Assembly (NCBI GenBank): GCA_937916075.1
Contig: CALGHW010000392.1
Span: forward strand, 1-8,387
DNA from: an uncultured Prevotella sp.
GTDB lineage: Bacteria; Bacteroidota; Bacteroidia; Bacteroidales; Bacteroidaceae
DNA: 8,387 nt
Direction: 5' to 3'
Shown piece after piece: positions 1-7,984 of the stretch (positions are counted from its first letter, which is position 1; each line of letters starts with the position of its first letter). A program made the position numbers and the translations under genes. The notes beneath the pieces were generated by a model. That model was given only the letters and a program-made list of their open reading frames with translations. It searched no databases and was not told where the DNA came from.

Positions 1-3000
1 GAGGTGACCATCCTCAACCAGAGCATCATCGACGCAGGAACAGCCGTCAACGTAAGCCTGGAAAGCAACTCCGACTATGGCATGCAGCGCAAGACGATGT
101 TCGGACTCAACTGGGAGTATGACTTCTCCAAGGAGTTCCAGTTGGGCGGTACCTTCCAGAGCCTGCACGAACAGACGCTTACCTCGAAGGTGAGCATGGG
201 CTCCGAACCGCTCAACAACATGCTGTGGGGTGTCAACATGAACTGGAAGAAGGAGAGCCAGTGGCTCACCAACATGCTCGACAAGCTACCCCTGCTCCAC
301 CTCACCCAGCCGTCGCAAATATCCTTCACCGGCGAGTTTGCACAGCTCATCGCCGGACAAGCCAGCGGCACGCAGGACAACGCCTCCTATATCGACGATT
401 TCGAAAACACCAAAAACGGCATCGACGTGAGCGACCCGAAGGCCTGGGTGCTGTCGAGCGTACCGTCGATGTTCCCGGAGCACGATGACAAGACAACACT
501 TGAAAGCGGAAAAAACCGCGCTCGCCTGGCCTGGTACAACATCGACCCCCTCTTCACCTACCGCAGCAGCTCGCTCACCCCAGGCCACATCAAGAGCGAC
601 CTGGAGCAACTGTCCAACCACTATGTGCGCGAGGTGTATGTCAGCGAGCTGTACCCCAACCGCGACCAGAGCACCTACAACGGCGCCACCTCGACACTGT
701 CCATCCTCAACCTGGCTTACTACCCAACCGAGCGCGGACCCTACAACTTCGACGTAAACAGCTTCAACGAGGACGGCTCGCTGAAATCGCCCGCCACCAA
801 GTGGGGCGGCATGATGCGCAAGCTTGACACCAACGACTTCGAAGCCGCCAACATCGAGTATCTGGAGTTCTGGATGCTCGACCCCTTCATCTATTCACGC
901 CAGAACGGCAACGCCTCTTCTTACAGTGGCGACCTGTATATCGATCTCGGTGAGGTGAGCGAGGACATCCTGCGCGACGGCAAGAAATTCTATGAGAGCG
1001 GCATGCCGGTAGACGGCACGGGCAGCTTCACCACCACCCAGTGGGGAAAGATTCCCGTACAGGCCACCCAGACTTATGCCTTCGCCACCACTGCAGGCTC
1101 GCGGGAGAAACAAGACGTGGGCTTCAACGGACTGACCGACGACGAGGAACGGCAATTTGAGAGCTACAAGCCCTTCAACGACTTCGTGGCCGGCACGCTC
1201 CAGAACGACAGCCTCCGACAGGCCTGGACCGCCGACCCTGCCAACGATGACTACCACTACTTCCGCGGATCGGACTTCGACGACCAGAAGACACCCATCC
1301 TCGAACGCTACAAGCGCATCAACAACCCGCAGGGCAACTCGCCCGACACCGACAACCGAAGCGAGAGCTATGACACATCGTACAAGACTACACCCGACGT
1401 GGAGGACATCAACCAGGACTACACCCTCAACGAGTATGAACGCTACTACCAGTACCGGGTGCGCATATCACCGGAAGACCTCTCGGAAAACAACATCGGC
1501 AACAACTATGTAGTGGATATGCGCGAGACCAACCCTACCCTGCGCAACGGACACAAGGAGACCGTACACTGGTATAAGATACGCATCCCGCTCAACGACA
1601 AAAACCGCGAGCGCATCGGCTCCATCAACGACCTCACGTCGGTACGCTTCATGCGCGTGTTCCTCACCGGATTCGAAAAGCCCATCGTGCTGCGACTGGC
1701 CAACCTCGACCTGGTGCGCGGCGAATGGCGCACCTACGACCAGAACCTGAGCCCCGCCGCAGCGGGCAACATGGGTGTGCTCGAGGCCAGCAACGTGAAC
1801 ATCGAGGAACACGGTGACAAGAAGCCCGTGAACTATGTGCTGCCGCCAGGCATCAGCCGCGTGACCGACCCGTCGCAGCCACAGCTGGTACAGCAAAACG
1901 AACAGGCCCTCAACCTCACGGTGAAAGACCTGTCGCACGGCGAGGCCAAGGCGGTGTACAAAAACACCACGCTCGACCTGCGCCAATACAAGCGCATCCA
2001 GATGTTTGTACACGCCAACGCCATGCAGCAAAACACCACCAACCTGCAAAACGACCAGCTGGCGGTATTCATCCGCCTGGGCAGCGACTATAAGAGCAAC
2101 TATTATGAATATGAGATACCGCTGAAGCTGACCCCCGAAGGCGTGTACAACCGCTACAGTGCCGAGGACCAGCTCCAGGTATGGCCACAGGACAACATGC
2201 TCGACATCAGCCTGTCGGCCTTTACAGCACTGAAAAAGAAGCGCAACAAGGCCAAGGCCGCCGGCAGTGCCTCCTACACCCGGGAATTCTCCGACTATGA
2301 CAGCGACAAGCCGGGCAACAAGATGACCATCATGGGCAACCCGTCGCTCGGCGAGGTGAAAACCATGATTATCGGTGTGCGCAATATCGCCGCCGCACAG
2401 AAGTCGGGCGAGGTGTGGGTCAACGAGCTGCGCCTGCTCGAATTCAACAACAAGGGAGGATGGGCCGCCTCGGGAGCCCTCAATATGCAACTGTCTGACC
2501 TGGGCACGGTCAACCTGACCGGAAAGATGGTGACCGAGGGATTCGGCGGACTGGAGGAAGGACTGGCCCAACGCTCCACCGACGACTACAAGACTTACAG
2601 CATGACTACCAACATCGAGCTGGGCAAGTTCTTCCCCGACAAGGCCAAGGTGACGGCCCCGCTCTACTACTCGGTGACCAAGGAGGAGACCCGGCCCAAG
2701 TATAACCCGCTCGACACCGACATGGAACTCAAGGACGCCCTCGACGCCACCGGCAGCCAGCAAGAGCACGACTCCATTGAGTCGATTGCCGTGACCAAGA
2801 CCACGAGCACCAACTTCTCGCTGTCCAACGTCAGGGTGGGCATCAAGACCAAGCGTCACCCCATGCCCTACGACCCGGCCAACTTCTCATTCAGCTACAG
2901 CCACTCCCACCGCTACTCGTCGGGAGAGACCACCGTATATGAAAGGGAAGACCAATGGCGCGGCTCGTTTAACTACAACTATACACCGGTGTATAAGACT

Positions 3001-5505
3001 TTCGAGCCGTTCAAGAAGCTGAAGGGCAAGAGCAAGTGGCTCAACTTCCCCAAAGCCATCGGCTTCAACTACTTGCCGCAAAACATTGCCTTCAGCAGCG
3101 ACATGACCCGCAACTACTCCGAACTGCAGGAGCGCGACATGGACAACCTCGAGGGCAGCAAGCTGCCGCTGACCTTCAACGAACAGTTTCTGTGGAACCG
3201 CAAGTTCTCCCTGCGGTGGGACTTCACCAAGAATCTCCACATGAACTTCGAGTCGGGCACCGACGCACAGATAGAGGAGCCATACACACCCGTCAACAAG
3301 GATCTCTATCCCGAGCAATACCGGGCATGGAAGGACTCCGTATGGCAGAGCATCAAGCACTTCGGCTCACCGCTCCGCTACCAGCAGACCTTCACAGCCT
3401 CTTATCAGCTGCCGCTCAACAAGCTGCCTATCTTCGACTGGTTTAACGCCGACGCCTCCTACACCGCCAACTATTACTGGGAGCGGGGCACCGAGACCGA
3501 GGACGGCACCTCCTACGGCAACACCATCCGCAACAGCCGCAACATCAACATCAACTCGTCGTGGAATATGGAAACCCTCTACAACCATATCCCATTCCTG
3601 AAGAAGGCTAACGAGAAGGCCAAACAGACGGCCAACAAGAACAACCTGAACCGCCGGCAGACCTCACTCAGCAAAAACCTGACGGACCGCAACCTCAAGA
3701 AAAACCCCTTGCAGGACAAACTGATCAAGAAGGGACAGCAGGACGACAAGAAAGAACAAAAAGAACTGCCCAAGAACAAGAACACCTTCCAAAAGGAAAT
3801 CACCCTCAAGACCGACACTACCGTCACCGTGAGCCACGGCAAGAAGAGCAAGCGGCTCATCGTCACGGCCAAAACCAAGGACGGAAAGCCTTACGCCCTC
3901 AAATACAAGGTGATAGACGACAACAAGATTCTCATCAAGAATCGTGACAGCGTGCAAATCAAGCTGAGCGTCACGCCCAAACAGCCGCTCGACAAGCAGT
4001 GGTGGTACGACCCGGCCCTCAGGGCAGCACGCTTCCTGATGATGGTGCGCAACGTCAGCCTCACCTACCGCAACGAGCGGTCCATGAGCCTGCCTGGCTT
4101 CCTGCCCAACGTGGGCGACGCCTTCGGACAGCGCGGCGGCAACGTGATGGCGCCGGGCCTCGACTTCGCCTTCGGACTCACGGGCGACAGCTACCTGCAA
4201 AAGGCTTACGACAACGGATGGCTGCTGTGCAGCGACAGTGTGGCCACACCGGCCAACACCAGCACCCGCGAAGACCTGCAGCTGAGAATGACACTCGAGC
4301 CGCTGCGCGACCTCAAGATTGACCTCAACGCCAGCCGCACCGTCAACCGGGCCAAGAGCATACAATATATGTATGAGGGAATGCCCACCACACAGAGTGG
4401 CTCGTTTACCATGACTACCATCAGCCTGAAGAGCGCGCTCGAAGGAATGGGCAATGCCAACAACGGCTATGCCTCCAAGTCGTTCAGCCGCTTCTGCGAG
4501 TCAATCGAGGGATTCCGCCAGCGGGTTCAGGACCAGTATGCCAGCGCACTCTACCCACAGGGTGTCCACGACGCCAACAATGTCAGCCTGGGCGGCACCG
4601 CCTACAATCCCGAGCTGGGCGGTGTCAACAAGTACAGCGCCGACGTGCTCATCCCGGCCTTCCTCTCGGCTTACACCGGAGGCTCGTCGCTCGACATCTT
4701 CCCCACCCTGAAGCGTCTGCTGCCCAACTGGACCATTCGCTACAGCGGACTGGGCAAGCTGCCCTGGCTGCGCGACCACTTCAAGAGTGTCAACCTCAAC
4801 CATGCTTACAAGAGTGTGTTTGCCGTGGGCAGCTACTCGTCGTTCAGCACCTTCCGCGAGTATATGGACGGACGAGGCTTCATCACCGACGCCACCACAG
4901 GCAATCCCATCCCCAACAGCATGTACAACATCAGCACCGTGAGCATCAACGAGTCGTTTGCCCCGCTCTTGGGTGTCGACGTGACCCTGCAGAACAATCT
5001 CACCTGCAAGGTGGAATACCGCACTACCCGCGTGCTGAGCCTCAGCATGACCAGTGTGCAAATCAACGAGGCGCTGAGCAAGGACTTTGTGATTGGAATG
5101 GGCTATAAAATCAGCAACTTCAACCTCTTTGGCGGCAACGCTTCCCGCAAAATCAAGAAGGCACAGACAGGACGCAACGCCAAGCAGCAGAACAACAAGA
5201 AGCAGACGGCCACCACAACGACCAGCAGCCGCGGCGGCGTGAACCACGACCTCAACTTGCGCCTGGACATCTCCTTCCGCAAGCAGGCCTCCATCACCCG
5301 CGACATCGCCACCGTGACAAGTGCCGCCAGCAGCGGCAACTCGGCCTTCAAGATGTCATTCATGGCCGACTATACCTTGTCGCGACTGCTCACGCTGAGT
5401 GCCTATTACGACCGCCAGACCAACACGCCTCTGCTCTCCAGCAGCAGTTATCCCACTACCACACAGGACTTCGGACTCAGTCTGAAGTTCTCGCTGACCC
5501 GGTAA
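1..5505 (+). CDS. sprA: SprA (Sov), type IX secretion system outer-membrane translocon, 5'-partial
   Basis: SprA is the very large single-chain beta-barrel through which the type IX secretion system exports proteins across the outer membrane; in gliding relatives it is also needed for motility, and the Porphyromonas gingivalis ortholog is Sov. The frame is open from base 1, so the GTG at 4-6 is an internal codon. About 1,834 residues are visible of the roughly 2,400-2,500 usual for the family; the signal peptide and N-terminal part lie before the window. Counting the GTG codon as residue 1, family landmarks are YIDDFE (129-134), YYPTERGPYNF (239-249), GDLYIDLGEVSED (from 309), QDVGFNGLTDDEE (370-382), FMRVFLTGF (549-557), YVLPPGISR (611-619), MFVHA (667-671) and VWVNELRL (804-811). 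The second half is rich in alternating amphipathic segments, as expected of barrel strands, and the chain ends in a strand-like LSLKFSLTR. Two basic, low-complexity loops (about 1200-1266 and 1716-1744) interrupt it. No frameshift is visible. Identification is firm; the symbol follows Flavobacterium usage. Confidence 0.96.
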   Translation, partial: EVTILNQSIIDAGTAVNVSLESNSDYGMQRKTMFGLNWEYDFSKEFQLGGTFQSLHEQTLTSKVSMGSEPLNNMLWGVNMNWKKESQWLTNMLDKLPLLHLTQPSQISFTGEFAQLIAGQASGTQDNASYIDDFENTKNGIDVSDPKAWVLSSVPSMFPEHDDKTTLESGKNRARLAWYNIDPLFTYRSSSLTPGHIKSDLEQLSNHYVREVYVSELYPNRDQSTYNGATSTLSILNLAYYPTERGPYNFDVNSFNEDGSLKSPATKWGGMMRKLDTNDFEAANIEYLEFWMLDPFIYSRQNGNASSYSGDLYIDLGEVSEDILRDGKKFYESGMPVDGTGSFTTTQWGKIPVQATQTYAFATTAGSREKQDVGFNGLTDDEERQFESYKPFNDFVAGTLQNDSLRQAWTADPANDDYHYFRGSDFDDQKTPILERYKRINNPQGNSPDTDNRSESYDTSYKTTPDVEDINQDYTLNEYERYYQYRVRISPEDLSENNIGNNYVVDMRETNPTLRNGHKETVHWYKIRIPLNDKNRERIGSINDLTSVRFMRVFLTGFEKPIVLRLANLDLVRGEWRTYDQNLSPAAAGNMGVLEASNVNIEEHGDKKPVNYVLPPGISRVTDPSQPQLVQQNEQALNLTVKDLSHGEAKAVYKNTTLDLRQYKRIQMFVHANAMQQNTTNLQNDQLAVFIRLGSDYKSNYYEYEIPLKLTPEGVYNRYSAEDQLQVWPQDNMLDISLSAFTALKKKRNKAKAAGSASYTREFSDYDSDKPGNKMTIMGNPSLGEVKTMIIGVRNIAAAQKSGEVWVNELRLLEFNNKGGWAASGALNMQLSDLGTVNLTGKMVTEGFGGLEEGLAQRSTDDYKTYSMTTNIELGKFFPDKAKVTAPLYYSVTKEETRPKYNPLDTDMELKDALDATGSQQEHDSIESIAVTKTTSTNFSLSNVRVGIKTKRHPMPYDPANFSFSYSHSHRYSSGETTVYEREDQWRGSFNYNYTPVYKTFEPFKKLKGKSKWLNFPKAIGFNYLPQNIAFSSDMTRNYSELQERDMDNLEGSKLPLTFNEQFLWNRKFSLRWDFTKNLHMNFESGTDAQIEEPYTPVNKDLYPEQYRAWKDSVWQSIKHFGSPLRYQQTFTASYQLPLNKLPIFDWFNADASYTANYYWERGTETEDGTSYGNTIRNSRNININSSWNMETLYNHIPFLKKANEKAKQTANKNNLNRRQTSLSKNLTDRNLKKNPLQDKLIKKGQQDDKKEQKELPKNKNTFQKEITLKTDTTVTVSHGKKSKRLIVTAKTKDGKPYALKYKVIDDNKILIKNRDSVQIKLSVTPKQPLDKQWWYDPALRAARFLMMVRNVSLTYRNERSMSLPGFLPNVGDAFGQRGGNVMAPGLDFAFGLTGDSYLQKAYDNGWLLCSDSVATPANTSTREDLQLRMTLEPLRDLKIDLNASRTVNRAKSIQYMYEGMPTTQSGSFTMTTISLKSALEGMGNANNGYASKSFSRFCESIEGFRQRVQDQYASALYPQGVHDANNVSLGGTAYNPELGGVNKYSADVLIPAFLSAYTGGSSLDIFPTLKRLLPNWTIRYSGLGKLPWLRDHFKSVNLNHAYKSVFAVGSYSSFSTFREYMDGRGFITDATTGNPIPNSMYNISTVSINESFAPLLGVDVTLQNNLTCKVEYRTTRVLSLSMTSVQINEALSKDFVIGMGYKISNFNLFGGNASRKIKKAQTGRNAKQQNNKKQTATTTTSSRGGVNHDLNLRLDISFRKQASITRDIATVTSAASSGNSAFKMSFMADYTLSRLLTLSAYYDRQTNTPLLSSSSYPTTTQDFGLSLKFSLTR

Positions 5506-5541
5506 GGGGTGGGGATAATGTGAACAAAAGAAAACAGGGAC

Positions 5542-5578
5542 AAAAAAAATGCCAAAGTGTCATGTGAGACATTCGGCA
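5542..5578 (-). terminator. Probable intrinsic terminator of the helicase transcription unit
   Basis: Read on the minus strand, TGCC (5578-5575) pairs with GGCA (5553-5550) and TGTC (5571-5568) with GACA (5561-5558), with a small internal loop between the two helices. The hairpin is followed directly by eight T residues (5549-5542). It lies about 40 bases past the helicase stop codon. The stem is short and interrupted, so the assignment rests largely on the T tract and the position. Confidence 0.5.
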
Positions 5579-5585
5579 ACAGTGC

Positions 5586-5626
5586 GAAGTGACCGGTAGA
5601 CCCAAAAGGGGTCTACCGGTCACTTC
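5586..5626. terminator. 18-bp perfect hairpin between convergent genes, overlapping the helicase stop
   Basis: The arms at 5586-5603 and 5609-5626 are exact reverse complements (18 bp, including GACCGGTAGACCC), with the five-base loop AAAAG. In the sprA direction the stem is followed by ATTTCTTC, a weak T-rich tail, so it can act as the sprA terminator. In the other direction the right arm contains the last two codons (ATG AAG) and the TGA stop of the helicase gene, and no T tract follows directly. It may act as a bidirectional block to transcription or as a 3'-end stabiliser for both messages. Confidence 0.75.
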
Positions 5627-7128
5627 ATTTCTTCAGTCTGCGTCTTGGGCCAGTTGACGAGATAGAGTTTTTCCGAGGCGCGGGTGAAAGCCGTATAGAG
5701 CCAGTGGATATAGTCGGGCGTAAGCATATCGTCGGTCATGTATCCCTGGTCCACATACACATGGGCCCACTGTCCGCCCTGAGCTTTGTGGCAGGTGACA
5801 GCATAGGCAAACTTGATTTGCAGCGCATTAAAGAATCGGTCTTCCTTCATGGCCTTCAGCCGGTTGGCCTTGAGCGGGATGTCGGCATAATCCTCCATCA
5901 CGGCCTGGAAGAGCCGCTCATTTTGGTCGGGGGTCAGTGCAGGCGCCTCTGTGGAGAGCGAGTCGAGCACAGCCGTGGCCGTCAGTTCATAGTCATCATA
6001 GTCGGGCAGTTGCAGGGTGATGTCAGCAAAGCGGAAGCCATACAGCTCCCGCACATTCCTCACCCGCCATACCTTGGCCCGGTCGCCGTTGGCCAAGAAG
6101 GTCAGTGTGGGTGTGGTCTCTCCCTCGCCTGCCGGCTGGACAGAAGCGGTCAGAGAAGGCGCTCCTGCCTTCGGGCCTGTCGTCCGGGGCGGTTTCACCC
6201 AGTAATAGTTGTTTTTCACAATCATCAGCATATCCCCGGTAGAGAGTTCTTCCTCGCGCCCCAACACCATGTTGCGGATGCCTTGATTATAGATGTTGGC
6301 CCGCTTGTTGCTTCGGGTGACCACCATGGTCTCGTCCAGTCCCACCTCGCTATAACTCGACGCCAACTGTTCTATCAGCTCGTCGCCGGGCACCATCCGG
6401 ATATCGGCAAACCCGTGAAACCTGATGAGCGGCAGCCGGGTCAGTTCGTCATGGGTAATCATCGACCTCACCACCGTGGCATTATAGAGGATGCCCGAGT
6501 CACGACTCTGGCGGAGCACCTCGTTCAGTTCCGCCTCATACACCTTCAGCCCGTATCCCTCCAGTACCGCCGCCTGCAACGCCGGACTCTCCTCCTCGCC
6601 CACCGGCGGCAACTGAGCCCGGTCGCCCACCAGCAGCAGCCGGCAGCCCGTGTCGCCTCCCTGATAAACATATGCGATAAGGTCGTCGAGCAGACAGCCA
6701 CTGCCAAAGCCGTCAGTCTGCATCCGCTGGTTGGCCACCATCGAGGCCTCGTCTACCACAAAGAGCGTGTCGCGGTAAAGATTGTCGTTCAGGCTGAATC
6801 CGCCCATTCCGGCGTCTATCGATTTCTGCCGGTATATACGTCGGTGGATAGTGAATGCCGGCACTCCCGAATAGAGGGAGAACACCTTGGCCGCCCGCCC
6901 TGTGGGAGCCAGCAGCACCAGCCGCCCCCGCAAGCTGCGCATCGCCTTGACGATGGCGCCCGCCAGTGTGGTCTTTCCCGTTCCGGCCGAACCGCGCAGC
7001 ACCATGACCGCCCGCTCATCCCGGTCGGTCATAAACTCGGCAAACACGTCCATGGCCCGCTGCTGTTCGTCGGTAGGCTCAAATCCGAAAGCCTGCCCTA
7101 TCCTATATTTTATCTCGTCGCCAATCAT
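5620..7128 (-). CDS. RecD/Pif1-like superfamily 1 ATP-dependent DNA helicase
   Basis: This is an ATP-driven DNA helicase with the SF1B (RecD/Pif1) motif set, probably acting in DNA repair or replication. Numbering from the GTG at 7131, the motifs are: Walker A GSAGTGKTT (47-55), motif Ia APTGRAA (75-81), Walker B VVDEAS (125-130), motif III GDRAQLPPVG (169-178), LRQSRDS (206-212), TRSNKRA (272-278), then in the C-terminal UvrD_C_2-type domain CHKAQGGQW (447-454 region) and motif VI YTAFTRA (479-485). All catalytic motifs are intact. There is no RecD-type N-terminal extension, so this is the short single-subunit form of about 500 residues common in Bacteroidota. A Pro/Gly/Thr-rich stretch at about 313-342 interrupts the segment between NNYYW and FLANGD. 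The GTG at 7131 is directly followed by the ATG at 7128; I chose the ATG (502 aa) because an AAGG at 7140-7137 sits eight bases before it. The upstream membrane-protein gene is 51 bp away with no terminator between, so co-transcription is likely. Its exact cellular role cannot be read from the sequence. Confidence 0.9.
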   Translation of the reverse strand: MIGDEIKYRIGQAFGFEPTDEQQRAMDVFAEFMTDRDERAVMVLRGSAGTGKTTLAGAIVKAMRSLRGRLVLLAPTGRAAKVFSLYSGVPAFTIHRRIYRQKSIDAGMGGFSLNDNLYRDTLFVVDEASMVANQRMQTDGFGSGCLLDDLIAYVYQGGDTGCRLLLVGDRAQLPPVGEEESPALQAAVLEGYGLKVYEAELNEVLRQSRDSGILYNATVVRSMITHDELTRLPLIRFHGFADIRMVPGDELIEQLASSYSEVGLDETMVVTRSNKRANIYNQGIRNMVLGREEELSTGDMLMIVKNNYYWVKPPRTTGPKAGAPSLTASVQPAGEGETTPTLTFLANGDRAKVWRVRNVRELYGFRFADITLQLPDYDDYELTATAVLDSLSTEAPALTPDQNERLFQAVMEDYADIPLKANRLKAMKEDRFFNALQIKFAYAVTCHKAQGGQWAHVYVDQGYMTDDMLTPDYIHWLYTAFTRASEKLYLVNWPKTQTEEMK

Positions 7129-7140
7129 CACTTCCGCCTT
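7129..7140 (-). promoter_or_regulatory. Possible ribosome binding site deciding the helicase start
   Basis: On the minus strand AAGG (7140-7137) precedes GTG (7131-7129) by five bases and the adjacent ATG (7128-7126) by eight. The spacing favours the ATG, but Shine-Dalgarno pairing is weakly used in Bacteroidota, so the GTG start one codon earlier cannot be excluded. Confidence 0.35.
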
Positions 7141-7179
7141 TAAGTAAGGTCAAAAAAATAAGCCATAAAGAACCAAGCA

Positions 7180-7830
7180 TTACGACTTAGCCCCATCTTC
7201 CTTCATCTGTTCAAACATAGCCTCGTCAAAAGCCTTATGGGCAAAGAGGAAGCGCTTGAGCACGCTTTTGAAATACTCTTCTACATAAGCTATCTCCGGC
7301 ACAAGCAGCGCGCTGGTGTTGGAATGAATCCACATTGTGTTGTCCACAAACGAGTAAATCAAGGTAAAGCCATTGTATACGATATTGGCCCTGTTGACCG
7401 TTTTGCGCGCCAGCGTGACCATCTCCAGGTCTTCAGCAGGAAACCGCTTCCAAAAGGTGTCATAAAGCATGATGAAGCTGTCATCGTTAGATGTCCTGAC
7501 GCTCAGACGCTCACCGAAATACTCAAAGTTATAAGTGTCCTCATTCTCGTCATCTTTCTCCACTTCGACATTCAGCTCCTTCAGCAGTTGCAGGCAAAGG
7601 TCTTTTGTGCCCTTGCCAACTTTTCTGCCGGTGGCTGGAGCGACATGGGCGACAGGACGAGAAGTCTCGCGGTTTTCAGGCACAATGTCGCCCCGGAAAA
7701 TATACCAGCAAAAAGACACCAATAGTACCGTGAGGCCAATGCCCGCATAATTATTTACCGGCAAAAACATGAGCGCAAGCAAAAACAAGACGCTGACCGA
7801 AAGAATGATGAATTTTACAATATTGCTCAT
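7180..7830 (-). CDS. Membrane-anchored protein with a YbjN-like soluble domain
   Basis: I do not recognise a named gene. The 216-residue product starts MSNIVKF and has two hydrophobic helices close together (about 7-24 and 29-45) joined by a short PVNNYAG turn, so both ends probably face the same side, likely the cytoplasm. A Pro/Ala/Gly-rich linker (about 50-75) leads to a soluble alpha/beta domain (about 76-208) with an acidic run at 93-98 (DDENED). The order of helix, short strands (YNFEYFGERLSVR, DDSFIMLYD), helix (LARKTVNRANI), strands and C-terminal helices resembles YbjN / type III secretion chaperone-like proteins. That is inference from pattern, not a match I can verify. The frame stays open back to a TTG at 7911, but that start lies upstream of a strong promoter; the ATG at 7830 begins right after it and puts the first membrane helix near the N-terminus. 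The gene is visibly lower in G+C than sprA or the helicase gene. It lies 51 bp upstream of the helicase on the same strand and probably shares its transcript. Confidence 0.8.
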   Translation of the reverse strand: MSNIVKFIILSVSVLFLLALMFLPVNNYAGIGLTVLLVSFCWYIFRGDIVPENRETSRPVAHVAPATGRKVGKGTKDLCLQLLKELNVEVEKDDENEDTYNFEYFGERLSVRTSNDDSFIMLYDTFWKRFPAEDLEMVTLARKTVNRANIVYNGFTLIYSFVDNTMWIHSNTSALLVPEIAYVEEYFKSVLKRFLFAHKAFDEAMFEQMKEDGAKS

Positions 7831-7848
7831 CAGATTTCTGTTTTTCTG

Positions 7849-7880
7849 CAAATTTAATGATTTTTTTAATCGTAAACAAA
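7849..7880 (-). promoter_or_regulatory. Bacteroidota-type promoter for the membrane protein-helicase unit
   Basis: On the minus strand a TTTG (7880-7877) is followed, after exactly 20 bases, by TAAATTTG (7856-7849), an exact match to the TTTG / TAnnTTTG pattern of the Bacteroidota primary sigma factor. Transcription would start about 14 bases before the ATG at 7830. This also argues against any start codon further upstream. Confidence 0.75.
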
Positions 7881-7984
7881 AAAGCGCTTGACTATTTTGG
7901 CACACCTGCAATATTTCCGAAGCTCAGGAAATGGCGTTTGTCAAGTCATCCTTTGGGACGCGTTAGCCCCGTAAATGGCCAGTT

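Noticed and set aside
1468..2859. Long open frame (463 codons) antisense to sprA
   Set aside because: It mirrors the strongly biased codon use of sprA, is rich in Val/Leu/His/Gly as such shadows are, and has no recognisable domain. The sense frame is a clear SprA.
5589..5596. Shared octamer GTGACCGG in the 18-bp hairpin and in repeat unit 3 (8047-8054)
   Set aside because: An eight-base match between two GC-rich dyads within 8 kb can arise by chance, and the flanking sequence does not continue the similarity.
5704..7143. Long open frame (479 codons) antisense to the helicase gene
   Set aside because: The minus-strand frame carries the full helicase motif set; the opposite frame has a His/Arg/Gln-rich composition typical of a shadow and no promoter.
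7831..7911. N-terminal extension of the membrane protein to a TTG at 7911
   Set aside because: It would begin upstream of the exact TTTG / TAAATTTG promoter, uses a rare start codon and puts a polar 27-residue stretch before the first membrane helix.
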